The position numbers were made by a program, and so were the translations under genes. This document shows positions 1 to 8,939 of a stretch of 64,000 nt of DNA, piece by piece (the first letter of the stretch is position 1; each line of letters starts with the position of its first letter). This stretch comes from Rickettsiales bacterium UBA4270 (GTDB lineage Bacteria; Pseudomonadota; Alphaproteobacteria; Rickettsiales; Deianiraeaceae), in assembly GCA_002395105.1 (NCBI GenBank), contig DGWA01000004.1, forward strand, positions 64,583 to 128,582. The letters run 5' to 3'. Below the pieces are notes generated by a model. It searched no databases. It was not told the DNA's origin and worked only from the letters and a program-made list of their open reading frames with translations.

Positions 1-2
1 AT

Positions 3-89
3 TATTTTTTGATCATTCGTTTTATTACAAGATATTTTTTTTTTTCGCCAGAACAAAAATGGCATAAAAACAACAAAAAGTTATCTTAA
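3..89 (+). CDS. possible 3' end of an unidentified gene entering from the left
   Basis: One forward frame is open from the first bases to a TAA at 87-89. It encodes about 28 residues: a hydrophobic and aromatic stretch followed by a basic, Asn/Lys-rich tail, which would suit the end of a membrane protein. Another forward frame is also open, to position 67, so the choice of frame is not secure. The rest of 1-170 holds no recognisable gene, only a TTTGCAAG element at 111-118. Confidence 0.25.
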   Translation, partial: YFLIIRFITRYFFFSPEQKWHKNNKKLS

Positions 90-170
90 TAGATTTTTTA
101 TTTGCAAGAAAGAAATAAACAATTTTATTTTGTATTTTATATTTAAAATTAATTAATAGCATATCGTTAT

Positions 171-800
171 ATGAACGACACTCTAAAAATAGTTAATATA
201 TTAAAATCTGGCGGAGTTGTGCTTATGCAAGTTGATACAATATATGGGCTTATTTGTGATGGTTTAAATGATTTAGCTATTCGTAAAATTGAAAAAATAA
301 AACATAGAAATAAACCATCATTTAGTTTTTTTGTTAGAGATATAAATATTGCAAAAAAATACGCAGAACTATCTCTACTTCAAGAAAAATGTTTTCAAAC
401 TGTTTTCCCTGGATACTTCACGCTTATTTTACCTGCAAGCAACCTCGCAAAAAACACCATCCAAGAAAGAACTTTGGGAAATATAAACAATTTAAAAACA
501 ATTGGGCTCAGGGTACCTAAAAATAATCTTTGTCTAAATATACTTAAATATTTTGATACTCCATTATTAGCTACTTCTGCTAATATATCTGGTGAAAAAA
601 CTGCAACAAAATTTGAAGAAATAAAAGAAGAAATTATAAAATCTGTTGATTTTGTTTTTTACAATAAAAATGAAAAAATAGCAGGTTCAGGGTCTACAAT
701 AATAGACATAACTAATCCAACAAATGGTAAGATTATACGAGCTGGGAGTGGAGACGTTAATATCATTAATGAAATAATTTCTTTTCAAAAAAAGATCTAA
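171..800 (+). CDS. tsaC: threonylcarbamoyl-AMP synthase (Sua5/YrdC/YciO family)
   Basis: TsaC makes threonylcarbamoyl-AMP from threonine, bicarbonate and ATP, the first step of the t6A37 modification of ANN-decoding tRNAs in the cytoplasm. The 209-residue product has the YrdC fold signature: a VDTIYGL segment near residue 21, a KxR ligand motif (K44, R46) and a TSANISG segment near residue 136. Its length fits the short TsaC form without the extra Sua5 domain. Its last 35 bases overlap the convergent LptF/G gene. The family assignment is secure. Partner genes (tsaB, tsaD, tsaE) are not in the window. Confidence 0.9.
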   Translation: MNDTLKIVNILKSGGVVLMQVDTIYGLICDGLNDLAIRKIEKIKHRNKPSFSFFVRDINIAKKYAELSLLQEKCFQTVFPGYFTLILPASNLAKNTIQERTLGNINNLKTIGLRVPKNNLCLNILKYFDTPLLATSANISGEKTATKFEEIKEEIIKSVDFVFYNKNEKIAGSGSTIIDITNPTNGKIIRAGSGDVNIINEIISFQKKI

Positions 801-2022
801 TTATTAGATAATATTTTTTTAAAAAATTATCGGCATCTTTAATGATTTCCTTACGATAAAGATCGCACCAATCCCTGTTTAAAATTAAATATTGCATAAA
901 GACACACAATAAAACTGCAATACCTATAACACAAATTGATATATATCTAGAAATAATTATTGTATTTTCAATAAAATGAAATAAACGCAAAACAACAAAA
1001 TAAGATATAAAACATTTAAATATATTTTTTAATGTTCCAGTATTTCTATTTCCATTTACACAGAAAAAAAATGACAAGAAACAACATAAAATAATATTAA
1101 TTGAATAAATTATCTCACTAATAATATACGTTATTGCAACATTTTCAGCATCATTGACAATATAACTATATCTTTGTTTTTGTAATAACTTTAAATGATC
1201 ATAAACATTTAGTAATATAGTTTTTTCTATTTTGCTACCGTTGTAAATTTGTACGACTATATCTTTTACAGACATAATCGACTTAATTTTAATGTTTTTA
1301 CTTATATCCTGAATATTTTTACCATTAACAACATCTGTAATGTTTACATCCTTTAAAAAAAAGTATTTATCACTACTTAGTGATGCTTTACTAGCAGTAT
1401 AACATCTTTTTAATTTTTTATTGTTATATTTTAAAAAAATAGCATTTTCAAAATTTAAAACCGTATCATTGTGATCAATATAGTCACCAAATATTATAAT
1501 GTAATCATTTTGATTATTTTCACTAATTATTGCAAAACTAGTTCCTGTTTTTAACTTAATATTTTTTTCCTGTTTTGTTTTATCAGTAATCGAGTTACTA
1601 AAATTTTCGAGTTTTACATACAATGCATGTATGAAGAAAATTTTAAATAAACAAAATACAGTTAAAAAAACAATTATTGGTTTTAAAAACTGCTTGGTTG
1701 TTATACCGAAAGACTCGAGTATATAAACATTAAAACTTTTAGATTCTCTAATAAAGAAAAAAATACAACTAACAAGACAAACTATATTTATATTTTTATC
1801 CATCGAACTAATTGTGTTTACTAATGAAAAAAATAAATTTTTATAAAAATCGTAGCCATCATAACTACTAGATTGATTTATTGCAAATAATACTATAAAA
1901 AAAATAAATGAAAAAATAAAAAAGGTTTTTGCAAAATGAATTAAAATATACAAAAAATACTTTTTTGGTTTTTGTAAAAAAAATATTTTTTTAAATGTAA
2001 GCTTACTTTTATTTCTGAACAT
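766..2022 (-). CDS. LptF/LptG-family lipopolysaccharide export permease
   Basis: The 418-residue protein has the layout of LptF/LptG, the inner-membrane permeases that with LptB2 extract LPS toward the periplasmic bridge. Transmembrane segments lie near residues 25-50 and 75-135, a soluble periplasmic domain follows at about 135-290, and more membrane segments sit near the C-terminus. The RESKSFNVYILESFGIT stretch near residue 92 resembles the family's conserved cytoplasmic loop. LptF and LptG cannot be told apart by eye. The start overlaps the upstream same-strand gene by 14 bases, so the two are probably co-transcribed. LPS genes elsewhere in the window (lpxB, kdsA, waaA) fit this role. Confidence 0.72.
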   Translation of the reverse strand: MFRNKSKLTFKKIFFLQKPKKYFLYILIHFAKTFFIFSFIFFIVLFAINQSSSYDGYDFYKNLFFSLVNTISSMDKNINIVCLVSCIFFFIRESKSFNVYILESFGITTKQFLKPIIVFLTVFCLFKIFFIHALYVKLENFSNSITDKTKQEKNIKLKTGTSFAIISENNQNDYIIIFGDYIDHNDTVLNFENAIFLKYNNKKLKRCYTASKASLSSDKYFFLKDVNITDVVNGKNIQDISKNIKIKSIMSVKDIVVQIYNGSKIEKTILLNVYDHLKLLQKQRYSYIVNDAENVAITYIISEIIYSINIILCCFLSFFFCVNGNRNTGTLKNIFKCFISYFVVLRLFHFIENTIIISRYISICVIGIAVLLCVFMQYLILNRDWCDLYRKEIIKDADNFLKKYYLIIRSFFEKKLFH

Positions 2023-3010
2023 TTACAACGATTAAATCAACAATCAAAATCTCATTATTCTTGAATAAATCATAATTTAATATGTCTGTTTTTTTAAACA
2101 TTTGTTTTGTTAACAAAATTTTATATCTTTCTCCAACTCGCATTTGTGTCATAATTTGCTCAATGTTATAATTCAATAAACCACTTCCTACTTTAACTTT
2201 TTCTAGTTTATTTGATGATAAAATGTTTTTTCCATTTATATCTTTAATATTTATAAAAAATTGAACAACAGACCCGCAGACAACGCTGTCATTAACTTCA
2301 AATTTTTTATCGCTTTTATTTATTGGCATATATAATGGAATATTCATAATCTCTGTGCTTGGTAAATATGGTATCGACATTTCATATATAACATGTTTTT
2401 GGAATTTAAATATTTTTTTTTCAGCAGGTAGAGCTATAAAAGTTGCTTTTTCACCAAATCTCAAACGAGTAAGTGCTTCTTTTACAAAAAGATAGTTTTC
2501 TAAAAGTTCTAATGGTTCTTCTCCAAGTTTAAAAGTGTAAGTTTTACCATTTATTGGATGACTATAAATATCATCTTTTTTTCCTATATTTATAGTGATA
2601 TTACCACCACAACGAACACCTATTGTGTCATTAAATATTTTCTCATTATCATCTTTTACTGTTTTTTGTGTTTTTAAATCCTCACGATACATCATTAAGA
2701 GCGTATTTTCTTGGTTCACTTGCTTATTTTTAATAGGCATTGCACATTTCATAATATTCATTAAATCACCTGTTTGGTAAAAATAATACATTGTATTCCA
2801 TGCGTCTTGAATTTTTTCTATACTACTTTCTATATCACTCATCATTCTTTCAGCTGTATCTCTAGAATCACGATTGTTCCTTAAATTACGAAATTCTAAA
2901 TGAATTACGAAATAACAAAACAATATTACAAACAAAACAGAGCCAATGCGAAAAGACCATTTTGACAATGATGTTTCTTGATTTTTATCTTTGCTTTTAT
3001 CGTCTTGCAT
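2009..3010 (-). CDS. membrane-anchored protein with two FKBP-like domains, function unknown
   Basis: A single transmembrane anchor (about residues 22-42) follows a charged 20-residue head, which predicts a periplasmic body. Two stretches, about residues 130-215 and 235-330, resemble FKBP-type peptidyl-prolyl isomerase domains: each has a glycine-rich strand leading to a run like RLRFGEKATFIALP or QMRVGERYKILLT, close to the FKBP 'M-x-V-G-E' segment. The usual aromatic active-site residues are not evident, so the domains may be catalytically silent. The gene sits tightly between dapD (1-base gap) and the LptF/G gene (14-base overlap). The FKBP call is an inference from pattern, not a firm match. 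Confidence 0.5.
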   Translation of the reverse strand: MQDDKSKDKNQETSLSKWSFRIGSVLFVILFCYFVIHLEFRNLRNNRDSRDTAERMMSDIESSIEKIQDAWNTMYYFYQTGDLMNIMKCAMPIKNKQVNQENTLLMMYREDLKTQKTVKDDNEKIFNDTIGVRCGGNITINIGKKDDIYSHPINGKTYTFKLGEEPLELLENYLFVKEALTRLRFGEKATFIALPAEKKIFKFQKHVIYEMSIPYLPSTEIMNIPLYMPINKSDKKFEVNDSVVCGSVVQFFINIKDINGKNILSSNKLEKVKVGSGLLNYNIEQIMTQMRVGERYKILLTKQMFKKTDILNYDLFKNNEILIVDLIVVNVQK

Positions 3011-3011
3011 A

Positions 3012-3830
3012 TTATCTCAATAATTCATTTATAGAAGTTTTTTTTCTCGTCTCAGATGTTATTGTTTTTACTATAACGGCACATGATATTGAAATATTTT
3101 CTGTACTTTTATAAGCGCCAGAAACAACAACGGAATATGGTGGTACAAAGCCATTTAAAATTTCACCAGTATTTCTATTTACTATTTTAACACCAGATGA
3201 AATAGATACACCAGATGCAATAACGCTTCCAGTACCAATAATTACCCCTTCTGTTATTTGACTTCCAGAACCAATAAAACAATCATCTTCAATTATAACT
3301 GGGGTTGCTTGAAGCGGTTCTAAAACGCCACCAATACAAACATTTGAAGATATATGACATCTTTTTCCTATTTTAGCACAACTTCCAATTGTTGCCATAC
3401 TATCAATCATTGTATTATCACCTACGTTAACACCAATATTAACAAAAGAAGGCATAATAACGCAACCACTTCCAAAATACGCACCTTTACGAACAAAACT
3501 TCCATTTACTGCCCTAATTTTTGAAAAAATAAAATCATCCTCCGTCCAGTTCTTAAACTTATTTTCACATTTATCAAACCAACAATTAATGTCATTTTTT
3601 TCAATATTATTTTTATTTAAAAAATATAATAAAATACCCTGTTTTACCCATTGATTAACAATCCATTTTTTTTCATCAATTGTTTTTTCAACAACAGAAA
3701 TTTTTCCGCAATCAAGTAAATTTATAACTTCATTTGCTAACGAAATAGCATATGTTTTATCAAATTCTTTTCCTTTTTGTTTTTGAAGCCATATTTCCTC
3801 AATGTTGTTTTTTAATTTTTCTACATCCAT
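3012..3830 (-). CDS. dapD: 2,3,4,5-tetrahydropyridine-2,6-dicarboxylate N-succinyltransferase
   Basis: DapD succinylates tetrahydrodipicolinate in the succinylase branch of lysine/meso-DAP synthesis, which feeds peptidoglycan. The 272-residue length is typical. The N-terminal helical domain is followed by left-handed beta-helix hexapeptide repeats from about residue 100 to 235, including RAVNGSFVRKGAYF, GSGSQITEGVIIG and the FVPPYSVVVSG exit segment. dapE, a later step of the same branch, lies at 52.7-53.9 kb. The gene heads a tight leftward group with the FKBP-like and LptF/G genes. Confidence 0.95.
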   Translation of the reverse strand: MDVEKLKNNIEEIWLQKQKGKEFDKTYAISLANEVINLLDCGKISVVEKTIDEKKWIVNQWVKQGILLYFLNKNNIEKNDINCWFDKCENKFKNWTEDDFIFSKIRAVNGSFVRKGAYFGSGCVIMPSFVNIGVNVGDNTMIDSMATIGSCAKIGKRCHISSNVCIGGVLEPLQATPVIIEDDCFIGSGSQITEGVIIGTGSVIASGVSISSGVKIVNRNTGEILNGFVPPYSVVVSGAYKSTENISISCAVIVKTITSETRKKTSINELLR

Positions 3831-3857
3831 AAAAAATTATTAGTTTCTTTTAATTGA

Positions 3858-3879
3858 CTTGTTTTTTATAAAAAACAAG
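3858..3879. promoter_or_regulatory. perfect 22-bp inverted repeat between divergent dapD and MFS genes
   Basis: CTTGTTTTTT and AAAAAACAAG flank a 2-base centre, giving a perfect palindrome in the only space between the divergent dapD and MFS genes. A possible -35 (TTGTTT, 3859-3864) overlaps it, and an ATTATA -10-like hexamer follows 17 bases later at 3882-3887, so it could be an operator over the MFS promoter. It could equally be a small bidirectional hairpin. The base composition is skewed enough that chance cannot be dismissed. Confidence 0.35.
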
Positions 3880-3909
3880 TGATTATAAATTATAAATTTA
3901 GTTTTAATT

Positions 3910-5157
3910 ATGTATTTTTTTAAAAAAAATAAAAAAACAAGATATGAATTAATACCATTTCTTTTCTCGTTTTTTAACGACTTTTTGTTGTATTATTCGT
4001 TTTATGTGACTTTTTTTACAAAACACGGATTTTCAGATGGTCATTTAGCTATATTACTTCTTGTAATGAATGCTTCAAAAATGATATCAGATGTCCCAGT
4101 TGGAATTATTTCAGATATTTACAGCAGAAGAAATATACTTATTTTTGGTTTATTATGTAGGCTTGTTTTTTGCATACTTTGTTTATTAGAATGCTTACAG
4201 TCATCTTACATATTGTGTATAGTTTCGATGTTTATAGTTGGAATCGGAAACAGTTGTTTATGGACACATACATGGAACTATTTTTATGACTACTTAAAAG
4301 AAAAAAAAGAAGACAATAAATTTTCACGATTTATGGGAAAGTTTTACGCAATAAGTAATATAGCAATTGCTTGTGCTGGTTTTTTAGGTGGTTTTGTTTT
4401 TGTTAAAATTAATTTTGTTGGTATATTTTTATGCTCTATTGTGGCAATTTGTATAGCAATATTTTTTACATCAAAAATGCCAAATTATAAACCAAAAACA
4501 ACAATAAAAACTGCAAAAAATATTAAAATTTCCTCACCATTAAACTTTCTATCATTGTTAAAAATTATTATAAAAAAACCATCAATTATTCGTTTATTAT
4601 TGCTATCAACACTTATGGATAGCATGTTTATTGTATTTTTGGATATAAATACAGCAATAATGAATTATGCAAATATAAATATTTCAACTATATCGCAAAT
4701 AGTTGGTATTGTAGCCTTTATTAGAATATTTAGTAATTATTTTTCCGGTTATACTGAAAGATTTATGTCATTTAGGCGTATTCATTCACTATTATTTTTA
4801 CTAATGGTTTTTAGTTTTGTATTATCATGTTTTAGCAGTACATGGATGATTATAGTAGTATCTACATATTTATGTATTTATCCATTTTTCGACACATCGA
4901 TTAAAACTAAAATAGAGCATAAAATTGATAGCAATACAAGGGCAACGATAATGTCATTAATGAGTTTATTTGTTTCGATATTAACTATTATTTTTAATTC
5001 AATTATCGGGATAGTTGCCGAGCAATATAACTATTTTTCAGCGCCTGTATGCATATTCATGCTAGTAATAATTGTATTATTCTTCGTGCGTAATATCGCT
5101 CAATGTTACAGATCAGACATTAATCTAAGGAATTTGTTATCAAAATTGCACAAGTGA
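3910..5157 (+). CDS. major facilitator superfamily transporter
   Basis: The 415-residue protein is almost entirely hydrophobic, with about 12 predicted membrane segments. It carries the MFS loop 2-3 signature in the form DVPVGIISDIYSRRNILIFG near residues 60-80 (family pattern G-x-x-x-D-x-x-G-R-R), and a longer basic central loop near residues 190-215. No substrate motif is recognisable. MFS proteins are common metabolite or drug transporters in intracellular bacteria. The last 52 bases overlap the 3' end of the convergent guanylyltransferase gene, so both C-termini are encoded by the same DNA. Confidence 0.8.
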   Translation: MYFFKKNKKTRYELIPFLFSFFNDFLLYYSFYVTFFTKHGFSDGHLAILLLVMNASKMISDVPVGIISDIYSRRNILIFGLLCRLVFCILCLLECLQSSYILCIVSMFIVGIGNSCLWTHTWNYFYDYLKEKKEDNKFSRFMGKFYAISNIAIACAGFLGGFVFVKINFVGIFLCSIVAICIAIFFTSKMPNYKPKTTIKTAKNIKISSPLNFLSLLKIIIKKPSIIRLLLLSTLMDSMFIVFLDINTAIMNYANINISTISQIVGIVAFIRIFSNYFSGYTERFMSFRRIHSLLFLLMVFSFVLSCFSSTWMIIVVSTYLCIYPFFDTSIKTKIEHKIDSNTRATIMSLMSLFVSILTIIFNSIIGIVAEQYNYFSAPVCIFMLVIIVLFFVRNIAQCYRSDINLRNLLSKLHK

Positions 5158-6053
5158 TAATATTCTTTTGGAATTGAAATTTTTCCATCCTTAAACAAGG
5201 TATATAAAACATTAAAACTTCCAACATCGAACCATTTAATTCTTGCCTTACAGCAAACTAAATTTTTACTATTCTCAATTATAATTCTATCTATTTGATT
5301 ATTTGGAAGCTCTAAAAAATTTTCATTTGTTATATAAAGATCTTTTTGCTTTTTCTCAAAAAACTTCTTTGTCTTAAAAGCAAGAAACTCATTTGGAGAA
5401 TGCTTTTTTATATCATCAACTAATTCGTCAATACTAAACATAAAATGACCACTATTCCAATAGCATTCATGTTGCTTAAATATTTTCCCAATATTCTCAA
5501 TACTTGGCTTTTCCATAAAAAAATCAATATCGTAAAATTTATGTCTATTAATTTTTTCAAAACATTTATTTGTTTTTATGTAACCATATTTATTATCAAC
5601 TTTTATAGGTTTTATTCCGAACAAAACATGTTTTTTAGATAAAAATGAATACAATAAACTATCGTACACAATTTTTATAAAAGTATCATCATTTTTAATA
5701 TAACTATCACTTGGAGATACAAATAAAATATCAGATTTTGATACGAGTTTGCAAAACTGTAAACCAGCAAGAACTGATGCAAAAGTATTCCTGCCTCTTT
5801 CTTCTGCAAGAATAACATAGTTATCTTCATTTATACTTTTAATTTGTTTTTCAATTAGTGCAATATGTTTTTTATTACAGCAAATTAATATTTTTTCAGT
5901 GCAAAAAATTTTTCTTATTCTCTTGAATGTGCATTGAAACATACTGTATTTGCCGTCTATAAAATTTATAAATTGTTTTGGACATTCTGGCGCAGATAAA
6001 GGCTTTAATCTTGTTCCGAAACCGCCAGACATTATCATCGGACACACTTTCAT
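5106..6053 (-). CDS. mannose-1-phosphate guanylyltransferase-like nucleotidyltransferase
   Basis: The N-terminus contains the sugar-nucleotide pyrophosphorylase signature MSGGFGTRLKPLS, followed by PKQF, as in GDP-mannose pyrophosphorylases of the ManC/AlgA type. The 315 residues cover only the nucleotidyltransferase domain; the C-terminal isomerase cupin of bifunctional AlgA/ManC is absent. It would make GDP-mannose for surface glycans from mannose-1-phosphate and GTP. No phosphomannomutase or other GDP-mannose gene is in the window. Another NDP-sugar specificity is possible. The gene overlaps the MFS gene tail to tail by 52 bases. Confidence 0.75.
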   Translation of the reverse strand: MKVCPMIMSGGFGTRLKPLSAPECPKQFINFIDGKYSMFQCTFKRIRKIFCTEKILICCNKKHIALIEKQIKSINEDNYVILAEERGRNTFASVLAGLQFCKLVSKSDILFVSPSDSYIKNDDTFIKIVYDSLLYSFLSKKHVLFGIKPIKVDNKYGYIKTNKCFEKINRHKFYDIDFFMEKPSIENIGKIFKQHECYWNSGHFMFSIDELVDDIKKHSPNEFLAFKTKKFFEKKQKDLYITNENFLELPNNQIDRIIIENSKNLVCCKARIKWFDVGSFNVLYTLFKDGKISIPKEYYHLCNFDNKFLRLMSDL

Positions 6054-6118
6054 GCTTCAACATGAAGTTAATTTTTATAAAAATCAATAAACAGATTAAA
6101 GTAAAAATATATAAAAAA

Positions 6119-6826
6119 TTAACGGTCTTTCTTTTGTAAAACCTTCTTTACAAGCTCTTCAGTTGTAGTTATATTAAATTGTTTAACAGATTGATAAATA
6201 TCTCTATAAGCTTCTTGTTTTGAAATACCAAGTGCAACCAAAGCATTAACTGCCTCTTCAAGATTAAGGTTGTTATCGGAAAATACACTGCTATCATTTA
6301 ATTTTGTATTATTATTTTTAACTTTCTTATTAAGATTTTTTTTACCTATTTCAACATCTTGTTTTTTTAACTTTATCTCATTAAAATTTGAAAAATTAAA
6401 AATTCTTTCATTAATTTTATCAAGATTTTTATTCATTTCTTTTGGAATTCTATTTGCTATTTTAGAACCAATACCACTAACGGATTCAAAAAAATTACAA
6501 TCATTCATAATTATTGCATTTGATATATCATCGCACGAGTATGCTGACAAAATAGCCAACGCACTTTTTGGTCCCAAACCAGATAATTTAATTAATTCCT
6601 CAAACCAACATTTTTCTTTAAAATCTAAAAAACCATATAAAAAATAATCATCTTCTTTTACAATTTCTTTTATATAAACTGTAACAGTTTTCCTATTTTC
6701 CAAACCAACTATATCGCTACTTTTCATTAAAATTTCATAACCAACTTTACATTCTCCAAAACATACATCTATCAATGCTATATTGCCATAATAACCACTA
6801 AAAATTCCTGTAATTTTTCCAATCAT
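6119..6826 (-). CDS. ruvA: Holliday junction branch migration protein RuvA
   Basis: RuvA binds four-way junctions as a tetramer and loads the RuvB motor. The order is conserved: an OB-fold domain starting MIGKITGIFSGYYGN, helix-hairpin-helix motifs (GLGPKSALAIL and SGIGSKIANRI), and a C-terminal RuvB-binding three-helix domain (LEEAVNALVALGISKQEA) near residues 185-230. At 235 residues it is longer than the roughly 200 usual, because of a Lys/Asn-rich flexible linker at about 150-180. ruvB and ruvC are not adjacent. The gene stops 2 bases from the lolA stop side of the same leftward group, suggesting co-transcription. Confidence 0.93.
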   Translation of the reverse strand: MIGKITGIFSGYYGNIALIDVCFGECKVGYEILMKSSDIVGLENRKTVTVYIKEIVKEDDYFLYGFLDFKEKCWFEELIKLSGLGPKSALAILSAYSCDDISNAIIMNDCNFFESVSGIGSKIANRIPKEMNKNLDKINERIFNFSNFNEIKLKKQDVEIGKKNLNKKVKNNNTKLNDSSVFSDNNLNLEEAVNALVALGISKQEAYRDIYQSVKQFNITTTEELVKKVLQKKDR

Positions 6827-6828
6827 AT

Positions 6829-7458
6829 TTAAATTTCTTCGTTATTAAAAATCCTACTATCTTTCACATGAAAAACAGAATTATCAACACCTTTATTTAT
6901 AACAACATTTTTAAAATTAATGCCCATTATCGGTCTTATTTTTTTTCGCTTTTGTTGTTTATTATCAGAATCTGTTCCAGCAAAAACAGTTATTTTTCGT
7001 AGAGTATTATTTTCTTTATCAACTTTTAGACAAGCAATAAAGTTATCCGAAAATCTTTTAAAAGGTATGCACAAATCTCCGTATATATTTTTTTTTATTT
7101 TATCTGGTTTGATATTTTTAGTAAAAAACTGCATCAATTCACTATAATAATCATCTATATATGTAGTTTGTTTTATATTTTCATCAATAACCTTTACATT
7201 TCCGTTAATTGAAATAATTTTTAACTTCATTTTTCCATCATTAAACGTAACTAATACACTATCAGGCTTTTTTACAATAATTTTGCCTTCACTTAAATTA
7301 ATGTCCTTAGTGTCATATCGTTCTTGTTCATAATCAGCCTTCATGTCATTAATTGATAATAAAAAATCAATTTCAGATTTTTCTGCGAAAGAAAAATTAC
7401 TAAAAACGTAAAAAAATATAAAAAAAAACGATTGTAATATTTTTTTTCTTTGAAACAT
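6829..7458 (-). CDS. lolA: outer-membrane lipoprotein carrier protein LolA-like
   Basis: LolA shuttles lipoproteins across the periplasm from LolCDE to the outer membrane. A signal peptide ends near residue 25 (NFSFA|EK), followed by the typical early motif of a mixed strand then YEQERYD, and by GKIIVKKPDSVLVTF, which matches the LolA 'G-x-x-x-x-x-P-x-x-x-R/L' strand pattern. The length of 209 is normal. Related LolA-fold proteins of other function cannot be excluded. The gene lies 3 bases from ruvA and 12 from secG. Confidence 0.8.
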   Translation of the reverse strand: MFQRKKILQSFFFIFFYVFSNFSFAEKSEIDFLLSINDMKADYEQERYDTKDINLSEGKIIVKKPDSVLVTFNDGKMKLKIISINGNVKVIDENIKQTTYIDDYYSELMQFFTKNIKPDKIKKNIYGDLCIPFKRFSDNFIACLKVDKENNTLRKITVFAGTDSDNKQQKRKKIRPIMGINFKNVVINKGVDNSVFHVKDSRIFNNEEI

Positions 7459-7469
7459 AAATCTAAAAA

Positions 7470-7748
7470 CTATTCAGTAGGAACAGTGTTATTTCTTTGC
7501 GTTCTTACTTCATTACTATCTATTTTGCTAAAAGTTTTTCCATATTTCAAGTAAGATATCAATAAACAATTTATTATAAAAATTGCCACCAAAACACGTG
7601 TAATTTTTACTAAAAATTTATTTACACCACCTGGAGAAAAATGATTGCTATCAACTAAAATTGAACTTTCGGCCGAACGCTGAACTAACACAATACAAAT
7701 TATTGCTGTGACTAATGTAAAATGTAAAAATATCAACAATCCTGCCAT
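7470..7748 (-). CDS. secG: preprotein translocase subunit SecG
   Basis: SecG is the small accessory subunit of the SecYEG channel. The 92-residue protein has two membrane segments (about residues 3-21 and 50-70) around a polar loop, with the LVQRSAESS segment that matches the family's 'LLQ-x-G-K/R-G' turn. A CTTGACA -35-like element lies upstream on the minus strand near 7780. secY is missing from its usual place in the ribosomal operon of this window, so the other Sec subunits must be encoded elsewhere. Confidence 0.85.
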   Translation of the reverse strand: MAGLLIFLHFTLVTAIICIVLVQRSAESSILVDSNHFSPGGVNKFLVKITRVLVAIFIINCLLISYLKYGKTFSKIDSNEVRTQRNNTVPTE

Positions 7749-7792
7749 TTATTCTCAAATAAATAAATAGTTTTTATTGTCAAGAAAACATG

Positions 7793-8041
7793 CTAGTTAT
7801 TGTTTTTATTTTGCTTTGCGGTTTCTTTTGCTTTTATTAAAATCTCTCTTATCATATCTACATTTAATTTTTTTTTAAAATGTTTATTTGATGTTGTTTC
7901 TCTTCTATTGCTATCGCTTTTTTGTTGTTTAAATTTATTATTATCAATTTCAATTATAGAGGAAAGTAAAGCTTTAATCGCATCATCCATTTTTGAAAAA
8001 TCTATTGAAAATAATTTTTTATCATTTTTTATTCTTTTCAT
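7793..8041 (-). CDS. small charged hypothetical protein
   Basis: The 82 residues are rich in Lys, Asn and Asp, with a possible short helix around residues 15-35 (MDDAIKALLSSIIEID) and a basic centre. There is no signal peptide or membrane segment. It lies between secG and kdsA in the same orientation, 61 bases after kdsA, which favours it over a hydrophobic opposite-strand frame covering the same DNA. I do not recognise a family. It could be a lineage-specific gene. Confidence 0.5.
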   Translation of the reverse strand: MKRIKNDKKLFSIDFSKMDDAIKALLSSIIEIDNNKFKQQKSDSNRRETTSNKHFKKKLNVDMIREILIKAKETAKQNKNNN

Positions 8042-8102
8042 TACATCAATAATACATTTTTTTCATAAATTTGCAATCTTTTTTTGCTTGAATTCTACAT
8101 TA

Positions 8103-8927
8103 TTAAAATTTCTTAATTAATTCATCTAATTGTTTAAGTTGTATTAATAATTTTTCTGTCATTTCAAAATTCAAAGAATTCTGTCCATCACTAAAAGCAT
8201 TATCAGGATCGTTATGAACTTCACAAAACACACCAGCAATTGGTCTACTCGATATCGCAGCACGAGCTAAAATTGGTGCCATTAATCTATTTCCGCCAGT
8301 TATCCCACTTAAACCATTTGGTATTTGAACTGCGTGTGTTGCATCAATAATTACAGGTTTTTTTGTTTGTGCCATTATTTCTAGACCACACATATCAACA
8401 ACTAATCCATTATAACCAAATGTTGTCCCGCGCTCTGTTAACATTATATTCTTATTACCAAAATATTCTATTTTTTCTATTATTTTAGACATTCCACTTG
8501 GTGCTAAAAATTGCCCTTTTTTTACATTTATAGCTTTTTTTGTTTTCGATGCAGCTTCCAATAAATCAGTTTGTCGACATAAAAAAGCTGGAATTTGTAA
8601 TATATCAACAACATCTGCGACAATAGAACATTGATCTGGTAAATGAACGTCCGTTATTATCGGACAGTTAAATGTTTTCTTTATTTTATCAAAAACAGCA
8701 ATCGATTTTTCCAATCCTATGCCTCTTTTTGACATAATACTTGTGCGATTTGCTTTATCAAACGAAGCTTTAAACACATACGGAATACCAAGTTTAGAAG
8801 TTAAATTAACTAAAAAATCTGCAATCATTAAAGCATTGTCTTTACTCTCAATCTGACAAGGACCTCCTATAAAAACAAACTGTAGATTATTTGAAAATTT
8901 AACATCTCCAACACTTACGATATCCAT
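8103..8927 (-). CDS. kdsA: 3-deoxy-8-phosphooctulonate synthase
   Basis: KdsA condenses phosphoenolpyruvate with arabinose-5-phosphate to give Kdo-8-phosphate in the cytoplasm. The TIM-barrel sequence is conserved throughout its 274 residues: GGPCQIES near residue 21, KASFDKANRTS near 54, TDVHLPDQ near 92, and ERGTTFGYNGLVVDM near 165. Its substrate is made by KdsD (59.3 kb) and its end product is used by WaaA (11.4 kb), so three Kdo steps are in this window. It ends a leftward run that starts with pnp, 12 bases upstream. Confidence 0.95.
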   Translation of the reverse strand: MDIVSVGDVKFSNNLQFVFIGGPCQIESKDNALMIADFLVNLTSKLGIPYVFKASFDKANRTSIMSKRGIGLEKSIAVFDKIKKTFNCPIITDVHLPDQCSIVADVVDILQIPAFLCRQTDLLEAASKTKKAINVKKGQFLAPSGMSKIIEKIEYFGNKNIMLTERGTTFGYNGLVVDMCGLEIMAQTKKPVIIDATHAVQIPNGLSGITGGNRLMAPILARAAISSRPIAGVFCEVHNDPDNAFSDGQNSLNFEMTEKLLIQLKQLDELIKKF

Positions 8928-8939
8928 AAACTACATGTA

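Noticed and set aside
7800..8120. A 106-codon hydrophobic frame on the plus strand opposite the small charged gene
   Set aside because: It is the complement of a Lys/Asn-rich frame, which yields Phe/Leu-rich translation, and it also covers the end of kdsA. The minus-strand frame fits the operon.
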